A model generated the notes under the pieces. The model searched no databases, had not been told where the DNA came from, and worked only from the letters and a program-made list of their open reading frames with translations. A stretch of DNA of 11,491 nt, from assembly GCA_029932015.1 (NCBI GenBank), contig JAOZQW010000031.1, positions 1-11,491 on the forward strand. Reading direction: 5' to 3'. Positions 1 through 7,574 of the stretch are shown here, piece after piece. Position 1 is the first letter of the stretch, and each line of letters begins with the position of its first letter. The position numbers and the translations under genes were made by a program. This DNA comes from Candidatus Fermentibacteraceae bacterium. GTDB lineage: Bacteria > Fermentibacterota > Fermentibacteria > Fermentibacterales > JCC-6.

Positions 1-2578
1 AGGTGACAAGATTCATGATTATCTGTCTGATCTGAGTTGGATCCGCTTCGATATATGGAAGGTTGTCTGAGTAATGATATTTAATGACAGCCTTTTTGGA
101 TATCGAAACCTCCAGAATTCGAGTCATCTCATCGATCGCTTCATTGAGGTCGACCTTCTGGATGACGAATTTACCCTTGCCTGAATAAGCGAGCATCTGC
201 CTCGAAAGATCAGCCGCACGCTTCGCTGCTATCTCTATCTCTCTCACATTGCTGCGCACCGGGTTCGTCTCGGAAAGATCCATCAATGCAAGATCCGCAT
301 TGCCCAGGATTGCCATGAGTATGTTGTTGAAATCATGCGCGATACCACCTGCAAGTACACCAAGGCTCTCCAGTTTCTGCGTATGCAGTATCTGTCGTTC
401 AAGCTTCATTCTCTCTTCCTCAGCGATTTTCAGATCAGTGATGTTACGGCTGGATTCGATGATCTGGATAACCTCACCCATGTCATTAAAGATCGGAGCG
501 GCATGAATATCGACAAAGATCTCGCTTCCATCCGAAGAATAGTGAGTATGCTCAGCAGTTACGGGACCGCGCGTATGGAGAACCTGCTGGAGAGGACATG
601 GGTGGTGGTCACCAGTACAAGGGGTAGTCGAATTGTGGGATACCTGATAGCATGTCCGGCCTGCAGAGACTGGATCAATCCCCGCTCGAGTCCTGACAGA
701 TTTATTGGCCAGAGTAATAGTGTGATCCAGATTGATCACCATCATGTCTTCGGGAAATCCATCTATCACGGTCTGGAGAAAGGAGAAAGCCCGTTCCCGC
801 TCTACTTCCGCATGCTTGAGTTCCGATATGTCACGTGTGAATGCGCCTATCCTGGTCGAATCTAAATCCCTGCCCTGCTCGAGAATGTAGGCCTGGACTT
901 CGACCGGGAAGACCGAGCCATCCTTGCGGATGTACTCCTTCTCGTAGAGATCCGTGTAACCCCGCTCGGTTAGCAGGGTCCCCTGCACCTCACGCTCAGT
1001 CTGTATCCACTTCTCAGGCGTGATGTTCCAGAAACTCATACCCCTGAACTCATCCAGAGAATATCCCATCATCTCGAGCATTCGGGGATTCGCGTCAAGG
1101 ATCTCCCCGCCGCCCAGCACGATGACATATCCGTCACGGTTCGCGTTGAATAGAGTACGGAAGCGCTTCTCACTCTCGATAAGTGTATTCTCCATCCGTA
1201 CTCGACTGGTGATATCATGCGATACGGAGATGAGAGAGATTACTCCATCATCCTCGAGTACCGGTGCGACCCGCACTTCAAAGTGGAGTTCCTCACCTCC
1301 AGTGTTTAAGTACTCGGTCTGATAGGAACCGCATTCTCTGGATTCTATCACACTCTTCAGGCATTCGCGAGATTCCTGATGAAATGCCGGTGGAGTGAAA
1401 TCGAAGATGGACTTCCCAATGACGTCCTCTCTACTAAGATCAGGGAGTAGATGATTGATGAAGCGGATCGTTCCATCGCAGTCCAGGAGCATAACGTGGT
1501 CCGGTGAGTGAACGGTAAGTATTCGCCACTTCTCCTCGCTTGCTTTCAGATCGCGCAGAAACAGCATGCTGTTCAGAGCATCAGTAAGCCTGCGGCTCAC
1601 CTCGCGGAAGAGATCCTTCTCCTCCTCCGTCCATACGCGGTGGTGTGAACACTGATGAAGTCCGAAGATCCACGGTTTGCCGGTCAGAGGATAGAGAGCG
1701 ATCTGGATCTGTGAGAGAGTGCTGAATTGCTCATCAGACTTCTTGGGAGCGCCATCATCCCGGGAGTCGATTGTGATGATATCGTTCTTATCCAGCGCCT
1801 TGCGCATGATTTCACTGGCTTCGGGCATCATCGGGATATCTTCTCCGAGAGCCATGGCACCGGGGTATTCCGGTCGAGTACGCTCCATCGAAACACTCCA
1901 CCATTCAGCATCAGGGTCACAGGGATAAAGGAGCCAGGCGCGGTCGGTATGGAATATCTCGAGAGTGGTCTGCAGCACATCAGACATCATCTGGTCAAGA
2001 TCTCCTGCTTCCAGTATCACCGCATCAACTGTTTTTATATTATCGAGCAGGCGAAGCAACATCTCACGCCTGTAATCAGCAAGTCTGTGCTCTGTGATAT
2101 CAAGAACCGTTGTCAGAATGACATCCTGTCCGAAGTACCTGATCGCACAGGAATAAAGCCTGGCCCAGAAAGATGAGCCGTCCTTTCGCAGCAGCTTCAC
2201 CTCGAAGTCCTCAACGAATCCCTGAGTATGAAGAGTGCCGAGGAACCTCTCACGATCATCCTCGCTCTCATAAACACTTGAGATGCCTGTCTCTGAGAGC
2301 TCTCCGATAGTGTATCCAGTCATGTGTGAGAATGACTTGTTGAATTTTAAAACATCACCGGCTGGATTTGTGATGCATAATCCTGCAGGAACACTCTCAA
2401 AGAGGTTGCGGCACTGTTCCTCAGGATCAGATTCGGAAGCCGATATTGAGATCGCAGAGGTTGAGGATTCAGCAGATGGAGACCGCTCAGGATCGACTGA
2501 TTCGAAAATGGACAGACGTTCCCGAAGCTCTTTCAGTTCCTGAACGAGCTGATTTCTGGTCTTCTCACTATCACGCAT
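1..2578 (-). CDS. Multi-sensor PAS/GAF histidine kinase (C-terminus cut by window edge)
   Basis: The reading frame is open for 859 codons from ATG at 2578 to the left edge; I followed it by hand and met no stop. Predicted domain order: a short charged helix (residues 1-25), PAS1 (about 52-160), a GAF-like domain (about 176-336), PAS2 (346-455), PAS3 (469-585), PAS4 (596-715), then a HisKA dimerisation domain. The H-box reads LAGGIAHDFNNIL with the predicted phospho-accepting His at residue 748 (codon 335-337). The start of the ATPase N-box (QIRQIIMNLV) lies at the very edge, so the G-boxes and any receiver domain are outside. PAS ends carry typical DIT/DIS/NIT linkers. No membrane segment was noticed in the visible part, so a cytoplasmic sensor is likely; the signal is unknown. 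By family knowledge it autophosphorylates on His and passes phosphate to a response regulator, none of which is visible here. The start is supported by AGGGG six bases upstream. It is divergent from the TetR operon. Confidence 0.93.
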   Translation of the reverse strand, partial: MRDSEKTRNQLVQELKELRERLSIFESVDPERSPSAESSTSAISISASESDPEEQCRNLFESVPAGLCITNPAGDVLKFNKSFSHMTGYTIGELSETGISSVYESEDDRERFLGTLHTQGFVEDFEVKLLRKDGSSFWARLYSCAIRYFGQDVILTTVLDITEHRLADYRREMLLRLLDNIKTVDAVILEAGDLDQMMSDVLQTTLEIFHTDRAWLLYPCDPDAEWWSVSMERTRPEYPGAMALGEDIPMMPEASEIMRKALDKNDIITIDSRDDGAPKKSDEQFSTLSQIQIALYPLTGKPWIFGLHQCSHHRVWTEEEKDLFREVSRRLTDALNSMLFLRDLKASEEKWRILTVHSPDHVMLLDCDGTIRFINHLLPDLSREDVIGKSIFDFTPPAFHQESRECLKSVIESRECGSYQTEYLNTGGEELHFEVRVAPVLEDDGVISLISVSHDITSRVRMENTLIESEKRFRTLFNANRDGYVIVLGGGEILDANPRMLEMMGYSLDEFRGMSFWNITPEKWIQTEREVQGTLLTERGYTDLYEKEYIRKDGSVFPVEVQAYILEQGRDLDSTRIGAFTRDISELKHAEVERERAFSFLQTVIDGFPEDMMVINLDHTITLANKSVRTRAGIDPVSAGRTCYQVSHNSTTPCTGDHHPCPLQQVLHTRGPVTAEHTHYSSDGSEIFVDIHAAPIFNDMGEVIQIIESSRNITDLKIAEEERMKLERQILHTQKLESLGVLAGGIAHDFNNILMAILGNADLALMDLSETNPVRSNVREIEIAAKRAADLSRQMLAYSGKGKFVIQKVDLNEAIDEMTRILEVSISKKAVIKYHYSDNLPYIEADPTQIRQIIMNLVT

Positions 2579-2689
2579 CAATGACCCCTGCTCATATTGA
2601 GTAATACCCAACTAAGTATTGATGATTGCTTCCGGTGGCGCAAGGAGTAATCACGGCATATTGCTGAATCAGACTTCAAAGTTGCTCTC

Positions 2690-2717
2690 TTGACTAAAGA
2701 TCTATCACTATTATGTT
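2690..2717 (+). promoter_or_regulatory. Predicted promoter of the tetR-RND operon
   Basis: TTGACT at 2690-2695 and TATGTT at 2712-2717 are separated by 16 bases, giving 5/6 and 4/6 matches to the sigma-70 boxes. Transcription would start near 2724, inside the palindrome at 2719-2734. This is the usual layout for an autorepressed TetR operon. The leader would be short, about 25 bases. Confidence 0.55.
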
Positions 2718-2738
2718 CCTGACCGAACGGTCAGTCAG
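2710..2738 (-). promoter_or_regulatory. Predicted promoter of the histidine kinase
   Basis: On the minus strand CTGACT (2738-2733) and CATAAT (2715-2710) are separated by exactly 17 bases, matching the sigma-70 consensus at 4/6 and 5/6 positions. This would give a leader of roughly 125 bases before the kinase ATG. The palindrome at 2719-2734 lies almost wholly in the spacer, so a repressor bound there should block this promoter. This is prediction from sequence alone. Confidence 0.4.
2719..2734. promoter_or_regulatory. TetR-type operator palindrome
   Basis: CTGACCGAACGGTCAG is a perfect inverted repeat with 7-base arms around a central AA. Palindromes with GACCG/CGGTC half-sites and a two-base centre are common operators of TetR-family repressors. 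It lies 16 bases before the tetR ATG, directly after the predicted -10 of the plus promoter and within the spacer of the predicted minus promoter. I infer that the TetR protein encoded at 2751 binds it, represses its own operon and possibly also the kinase. Confidence 0.75.
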
Positions 2739-2742
2739 GAGG
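2737..2742 (+). promoter_or_regulatory. Strong ribosome binding site of tetR
   Basis: AGGAGG lies eight bases before ATG 2751. It is a full consensus Shine-Dalgarno sequence and fixes the tetR start. It comes three bases after the operator palindrome. Confidence 0.85.
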
Positions 2743-2750
2743 AGAGCAGC

Positions 2751-3359
2751 ATGACCGCAAAGGACAGAATACTGGATGCCGCTGAGGTGACATTCGCTGA
2801 AACAGGCTTCGCCGGCTCCTCGATGAAGGTCATTGCCGAGCGGGCCGGCGTTGTTAAGAGCCTTATTTACCACTACTTCAGTTCGAAGCAGGATCTTTGG
2901 ACGAAAGTCGTAGAGCGCCATATGCGTGACCACAAATTCCTTGAAGGCATCCAGGATACAATTGGTGTTCTGATGAGTAAAGGAATCGATGGAGCCAGGG
3001 AAGCGCAAGGATACAGGCACTATTTCGGATTTCTGCAGCGGAACCAGAATCTGCTCAGGATGATGGCCTGGCTGAATGCAGAGCACTCCGATCGGTCTTC
3101 CGGACCGGAGCCGGCGGAACCGCTGAAGAAATCGATATTGGGGAGCATACAATTGCTTCAGGACAAGGGGGTATTCCGTCGTGATATCGACCCCAGGATA
3201 TTCATTATCCTGCTGATGGCCGCCAGTGAGTTCTGGTTCGTTTCTGGCGGACGGATAGCCGCCTGGTTCGGAGATGAGATGGATTCATCCGAACTGGAGG
3301 AGAAGTACATCAGCTCAGTCGGAAGACTCCTTCTCGACGGGATGCGGGGAGAGTCCTGA
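2751..3359 (+). CDS. TetR/AcrR-family transcriptional repressor
   Basis: This 202-residue protein has the usual TetR-family length. The N-terminal helix-turn-helix spans about residues 5-50: an opening RILDAAEVTFAETGF helix, then MKVIAERAGVVKSLIYHYFS, with the recognition helix around VVKSLIYHYF and the following SKQDLW. The C-terminal part (about 55-200) is helical and less conserved, as expected for a ligand-binding and dimer domain. Expected action: it binds the adjacent palindrome as a dimer and releases it on binding a small hydrophobic or toxic compound. It is the first gene of the operon, and its TGA shares one base with the ATG of the adaptor gene. The start is set by AGGAGG at 2737. 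The inducer cannot be read from the sequence. Confidence 0.95.
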   Translation: MTAKDRILDAAEVTFAETGFAGSSMKVIAERAGVVKSLIYHYFSSKQDLWTKVVERHMRDHKFLEGIQDTIGVLMSKGIDGAREAQGYRHYFGFLQRNQNLLRMMAWLNAEHSDRSSGPEPAEPLKKSILGSIQLLQDKGVFRRDIDPRIFIILLMAASEFWFVSGGRIAAWFGDEMDSSELEEKYISSVGRLLLDGMRGES

Positions 3360-4435
3360 TGAATACTCGACGGAGCATGAATTCCTTCATCCTGTTTCTG
3401 ACTGGAATACTGTCTCTGCTCTCCTCATGCCAGAGCATGGAAGAAAACGCACAGCTGGCAACTCCGGTCACTGTGATGATAGCCGAGTCCGGCATCATCA
3501 ACCGGAGCATCGTAGTCTACTGCCGCCTTGAAGCGGGGCAGGAGGCGATGATAAGTGCTTTCAGTCCGGGGAGGATACTGGAAGTGAATACATCCGTGGG
3601 TGATTCTGTTCAGGAGGGTGACCTCCTTGTGGAACTTTCTACTGATCAGCGCAACATCGGGGCCGTTAATGCCGCAGCAGCGAGGATCGCAGCAGCATCT
3701 GCGGTCTATTCAAATGCAGAGGCGGATCTCGAAAGAAGTTCGAGACTCCTGTCCTCGGGGGTCATAAGCGAGAGTGAGTATGAACGGAGCGCAGTCCGGG
3801 AACTCACCGCGGAGGCCGCCCTGCAGGGGGCGTACGCCGCCTACTCAGCCGCTCGCAGTACGGATATGAGTGGCAGGATAACTGCTCCGTTCAGTGGCTC
3901 CGTAACGAGGGTATGGGCACGAGAGGGCGAGACCACTGGCGGTCCGATGATCTCCATCGCTGACTCCTCTCTCCTCAAGGCTGAACTGCTTGCTGCCCCC
4001 AGGCATCTCTCTTATCTCGAAGTGGGGCAGAGTGTCGCATTCACTACGTCGCATCACTCCGGAATTGTATTCCCTGGAGCAGTGACATCCGTTTCTCCTG
4101 CAGTTGACCCGGTCTCCGGACTGGTATCCCTTACGATACAGCTACACGACAGGTCAGGTCTTCTCCGTTCTGGAATGACCGGTACCGCCTTCGTCAATCT
4201 TGAAACTGTACCGGATGCTGTAGTACTGCCGCAGAGCGTAATGAGACCCGCAGGTGACAATGCGCGGACGGTCGCACTGCTGAGGGAAGGTCATGCCCTG
4301 ATCGTTCCCATTGAAACGGGTATTGCCAGCGGTACGGACCTCGAAGTGACTGCCGGAGTCTCTCCCGGTGACACTGTCATCGTCATGGGTTCCAGCCTTG
4401 TTTCAAGCGGCGACATCGTGAGGGTGGTTGAGTAA
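3359..4435 (+). CDS. RND efflux periplasmic adaptor (HlyD/MFP family) lipoprotein
   Basis: This 358-residue protein matches membrane-fusion proteins of RND pumps. A hydrophobic signal (about residues 9-23) ends in a lipobox LSSC with predicted lipidated Cys24, so it should be a lipid-anchored periplasmic protein. The first lipoyl half (about 65-95, with VGDSVQEGDLLVEL) and the second (about 163-187, ITAPFSGSVTRVWAREGE) flank an Ala-rich helical hairpin (about 98-158). A beta-barrel follows (about 190-275, including a TSVSPAVDPVSGLVSL stretch), then a membrane-proximal domain up to 358. The adaptor joins the inner-membrane pump to an outer-membrane channel. The ATG overlaps the tetR stop (TGATG), with GGGGAGAG just upstream; Met7 (3377) is a possible alternative start. 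The TAA overlaps the pump ATG (TAATG), so the two are probably translated together. Confidence 0.93.
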   Translation: MNTRRSMNSFILFLTGILSLLSSCQSMEENAQLATPVTVMIAESGIINRSIVVYCRLEAGQEAMISAFSPGRILEVNTSVGDSVQEGDLLVELSTDQRNIGAVNAAAARIAAASAVYSNAEADLERSSRLLSSGVISESEYERSAVRELTAEAALQGAYAAYSAARSTDMSGRITAPFSGSVTRVWAREGETTGGPMISIADSSLLKAELLAAPRHLSYLEVGQSVAFTTSHHSGIVFPGAVTSVSPAVDPVSGLVSLTIQLHDRSGLLRSGMTGTAFVNLETVPDAVVLPQSVMRPAGDNARTVALLREGHALIVPIETGIASGTDLEVTAGVSPGDTVIVMGSSLVSSGDIVRVVE

Positions 4436-7400
4436 TGAGCCTCGCAGGACTGGCAGTAAGAAGGAACACAACATTCCTTATGATCTTCCTTCTGATGGCT
4501 GGAGCAGGGCTTTTTGCCCTGTCTCAGCTGGGCATCGACTACTTTCCGAAGGTCGATCTGGGACAGGTCATTGTCGTGACAATGCTGCCTGGAGCAGGCC
4601 CATCTGAGATCGAAGGACTGGTAACAGAGATACTGGAAGATGCTGCATCCGGTGTGGAGGGTGTCGAGACCATCACATCGGACTCCAGAAGCGGACTCAG
4701 CATAATAACGCTGGAACTCAAAAGCAGCGCCGATATCGACCAGGCCGAAACCGATATTAGAGATGCCGTGGACAGGGTGAAGATACAGCTGCCGGATGCC
4801 GCATCAGATCCGTACATAGTTGCGATGGAATCCAGTATGAAGCCGCTTATCCTTCTCACCTTTACGAGCGACGCCATAAACGGCGCCGAGCTGAGATATC
4901 TGGTCGAGGATGAGATCACACCGAGGTTGGGACGGGTGGAAGGGGTCTCCTCTGTCGACGTCTCAGGCGGACAGGTCAGACAGATCAATGTCATTGTAGA
5001 TCCGATTCTTCTCTCTGAGCGCGGTATCCCGATAGCCCGGGTCTATGGCGCGCTGAGTGCAGTGGGAGGCAATCAGCCGGGAGGAGACATTGAGGATGGT
5101 GATCTGGAGTTCACCATCAGCGTCAAATCAGGCTTCGAGGAACTGGACAGCATACGTGATCTTGTTATCGGGATGGACCAGGGGCAGCAGGTCCGCATAG
5201 CTGATGTGGCGGAGGTCGATGATGGATTCCGAGAACCCCTTAACTATATCCATCTGAATCAGGGGGAAGCAGTACTTGCGGTGTTCAGGAAAAGCTCCGA
5301 TGCCAATACCGTGAACACCTGCAGCAGGCTCGAATCCGCCATCAGCGATGTGGCATCTGATTACTCGGAAATGCTGAACACGACCATCATCTACAATCAG
5401 AGGCAGTTCATTACAGGCTCAATGAAGGATCTCCTTATTACGGGAGTTCAGGCCGTCTTCCTCGCAGCTGCAGTCCTGACCTTTTTCCTTGGCTCAGTAT
5501 CTAACGCGGGAATAGTAAGCCTCTCGATGCCCCTCTCCTTCATCACCTCATTCGCAGCCATGTATCTGCTGGGAGTGAGCCTGAACATCATGTCTCTGGC
5601 CGGCCTGAGCATCTCTATCGGGATGATAGTCGATAACTCCGTCGTGGTCCTTGAAAACATCCACAGACGGAGGAGAGATGGCGAAGGCAGCAGTGAGGCT
5701 TCAGAGAAGGGCGCCGCACAGGTCGGGATGGCGGTAACGGCATCGACACTGACGACTGTCGCTGTATTCATTCCAATGCTCTTTGTACCGGGCATGACGG
5801 GCCAGATATTCAGGGACCTGAGCATCACAATCTCTTCAGCACTTGTGATATCCCTGTTTGTCTCACAATCCCTTATCCCTCTGCTTGGGTCCAGGTCGAA
5901 AAGACTCATCAGGGAGCACTCGACCAGGTCGATCTCCGGACGGATACAGGCATGGCTGGTGCGGATCGAGGAGAAGTACGCCAGAACCGTTGCATGGCTC
6001 ATCGGTCATGTCCGTTTCGTCCTCATCCCGGTTGTACTTCTGCTCTTCTTTTCCCTCTTCATGATGAAGTTCATTCCAAAGACCTTCCTCCCTGAACCGC
6101 AGGAAGGCGTTATCGAGATCGAGATCGGTCTTGCGGCGGGTACGGGACTCGAGTTCACGGACAGCATTCTTGTGAACATTGAACGTCAGGTGCTCGCAGC
6201 TATCGAGCCTGACGACCTCAAGGATTCCTTCCTCAGTGTGGGCAGACGGGAGGGTCTCGGTTCAATCTTCGGCACTTCCTCCTCCAACGGTGGGGAACTC
6301 AGCCTGTACTTCGTCGGTGAAGCGGACAGATCGAGGAGCATCGATGAATATGACCTCCTGATCCGCAGTATTCTGAGCGGGATACCGGGTATCGAGTACG
6401 ACCTCTCGAGTGGAATGCCGCTGGGTAACGAGTTCCCTGTGAATGTCGTCATTTTCGGCAGTGATCTGGCCGAACTCAGGGAGATCGGCGCCATCATCAG
6501 CAGCAAGATATCCAGTATCCCGGGGACGGTGGATATCTCCTCATCACTCGAGAATCGGATGATGCAGATAGACTTCATACCTGCAGGTGAGGAGCTCTTC
6601 CTGCGGGGAATGTCCCCGGATAGGCTGGGGACGGAGATGACACTCGGGATACTCGGACGCAATGCCTCCGTATTCACCGAGAACGCAAAGCAGTACGATG
6701 TCAATCTGCGGTATGCGGATGAATACAGATCCTCAACAGAAGCCGTCTCGGGCCTGGTAGCTTTCGGCATGCCGCTGGATGCATGGGGCACCTTCCGCAG
6801 CACACTTGTGCCCCAGGCAATCGAAAGAAGGGACAGGATCCGGAATGTCTCCATCACCTGCGGTATCTCAGGAAGATCTCTGGGTGATGTGGCAGCCGAT
6901 GTCGAGACCCTGATGGATACGCTGGATATCGGAGGCCACAGGTATGAGATTCTAGGTGATATCAAGGACCAGGCAGAGGCGTTCGGCAGCATGGCCCTGG
7001 CCATAGCTGTTGCCGTGATCCTGGTCTATATGGTCATGGCCTCCCAGTTCGAATCACTGCTGGAGCCATTCATCATCATAATCGAGGTTCCCCTGGCAAT
7101 GATAGGAGTCATCTGGACACTCTTCCTCACTGGGACGACCATGGGACTGACGGCGCTCGTTGGTCTTCTTGCGCTGGCGGGGATCGTGGTGAACAACGGC
7201 ATAGTATTCGTCGATTTCGCCAACCACCTCCGTCGTGAGTCCGGGATATCCGCTGCAGAGGCCATCGTGCTCGCGGGACGGAAGAGACTCAAACCAATAC
7301 TGATGACGGCGATAACCACCATCCTTGCTCTGATGCCGCTGGCGATCGGCGGAACCGACAGTTCTGTAATGTGGACCCCGATGGCACGGGTCGTTGCGGG

Positions 7401-7506
7401 AGGACTGGCTTCAGCTACATTCCTTACGCTCATTGTACTGCCATGCCTCTATGTAAAACTGGATCACTGGCATAAGAAGAGAGAGGAAAGCAAAGTGAAG
7501 AAATGA
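4435..7506 (+). CDS. RND-family efflux pump, inner-membrane permease
   Basis: At 1023 residues this has the standard length for AcrB/HAE1-type transporters. TM1 (about 12-32, followed by GIDYFPKVDLG) leads into a periplasmic porter loop. TM2-TM6 start near 334. TM7 (about 526-548, then PKTFLPEPQEG) leads into the second loop, and TM8-TM12 run from about 853 to 1005. The TM4 motif GMIVDNSVVVLENIHR gives Asp400-Asn401, where AcrB has two Asp residues. TM10 (GIVVNNGIVFVDFAN) has Asn920-Asn921 around the position of the AcrB Lys940, and TM11 RLKPILMT has Lys953 where AcrB has Arg. These changes are known from other RND branches, so proton-driven export is still expected. Substrates are likely hydrophobic or amphipathic compounds, but specificity cannot be read. 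No outer-membrane factor gene follows; the operon ends in a palindrome overlapping the stop codon. Confidence 0.95.
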   Translation: MSLAGLAVRRNTTFLMIFLLMAGAGLFALSQLGIDYFPKVDLGQVIVVTMLPGAGPSEIEGLVTEILEDAASGVEGVETITSDSRSGLSIITLELKSSADIDQAETDIRDAVDRVKIQLPDAASDPYIVAMESSMKPLILLTFTSDAINGAELRYLVEDEITPRLGRVEGVSSVDVSGGQVRQINVIVDPILLSERGIPIARVYGALSAVGGNQPGGDIEDGDLEFTISVKSGFEELDSIRDLVIGMDQGQQVRIADVAEVDDGFREPLNYIHLNQGEAVLAVFRKSSDANTVNTCSRLESAISDVASDYSEMLNTTIIYNQRQFITGSMKDLLITGVQAVFLAAAVLTFFLGSVSNAGIVSLSMPLSFITSFAAMYLLGVSLNIMSLAGLSISIGMIVDNSVVVLENIHRRRRDGEGSSEASEKGAAQVGMAVTASTLTTVAVFIPMLFVPGMTGQIFRDLSITISSALVISLFVSQSLIPLLGSRSKRLIREHSTRSISGRIQAWLVRIEEKYARTVAWLIGHVRFVLIPVVLLLFFSLFMMKFIPKTFLPEPQEGVIEIEIGLAAGTGLEFTDSILVNIERQVLAAIEPDDLKDSFLSVGRREGLGSIFGTSSSNGGELSLYFVGEADRSRSIDEYDLLIRSILSGIPGIEYDLSSGMPLGNEFPVNVVIFGSDLAELREIGAIISSKISSIPGTVDISSSLENRMMQIDFIPAGEELFLRGMSPDRLGTEMTLGILGRNASVFTENAKQYDVNLRYADEYRSSTEAVSGLVAFGMPLDAWGTFRSTLVPQAIERRDRIRNVSITCGISGRSLGDVAADVETLMDTLDIGGHRYEILGDIKDQAEAFGSMALAIAVAVILVYMVMASQFESLLEPFIIIIEVPLAMIGVIWTLFLTGTTMGLTALVGLLALAGIVVNNGIVFVDFANHLRRESGISAAEAIVLAGRKRLKPILMTAITTILALMPLAIGGTDSSVMWTPMARVVAGGLASATFLTLIVLPCLYVKLDHWHKKREESKVKK

Positions 7507-7522
7507 GGCCGGGCCTCATTTC
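7500..7522 (+). terminator. Palindrome over the RND stop codon, probable terminator
   Basis: Eleven-base perfect arms, GAAATGAGGCC and GGCCTCATTTC, flank a single G. As RNA, a 9-bp stem with a CCGGG loop is the realistic fold. It includes the TGA of the pump gene. It is followed by a modest U-rich stretch on both strands (TTTCTTCG on plus; TTTCTTCACTTTGC on minus), so it could stop transcription from either side. Confidence 0.55.
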
Positions 7523-7554
7523 TTCGATTATTGAAGTTCTGAGGCCCGGCCTCA
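7504..7554. repeat. 15-bp inverted repeat made of two palindromes
   Basis: TGAGGCCGGGCCTCA (7504-7518) and TGAGGCCCGGCCTCA (7540-7554) are exact reverse complements, and each is itself a near-perfect palindrome. The 21-base spacer also contains CTTC (7522-7525) and GAAG (7533-7536), which extend the pairing. The region can fold either as two short hairpins or as one long interrupted stem. Confidence 0.9.
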
Positions 7555-7557
7555 GAT
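7538..7557. terminator. Second GC-rich palindrome, probable bidirectional terminator
   Basis: TCTGAGGCCCGGCCTCAGA forms a 7-bp stem TCTGAGG/CCTCAGA with a CCCGG loop, between the convergent pump operon and the leuS-small protein unit. The flanking runs are only weakly U-rich (ATTTA after it on plus; ACTTCAATAAT after it on minus), so terminator strength is uncertain. Confidence 0.5.
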
Positions 7558-7574
7558 TTACGGCCTCAGATTTA
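7547..7574. repeat. Perfect 14-bp tandem duplication
   Basis: CGGCCTCAGATTTA occurs twice head to tail (7547-7560 and 7561-7574). The first copy includes the right arm of the second palindrome; the second copy ends exactly with the stop codon (TTA on plus, TAA on minus) of the small membrane protein gene. It looks like a recent replication-slippage duplication. Confidence 0.9.

Noticed and set aside
335..865. 176-codon open frame on the plus strand
   Set aside because: Antisense to the histidine kinase, including its H-box codons; the kinase frame has clear homology throughout.
2694..3152. 152-codon open frame on the minus strand facing tetR
   Set aside because: It overlaps the TetR helix-turn-helix coding region in antisense and would cross the operator and promoter region.
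6186..7004. 272-codon open frame on the minus strand
   Set aside because: It lies fully within the RND pump gene in the antisense direction, is very rich in Ser/Pro/Ile without recognisable domains, and the pump frame is certain.
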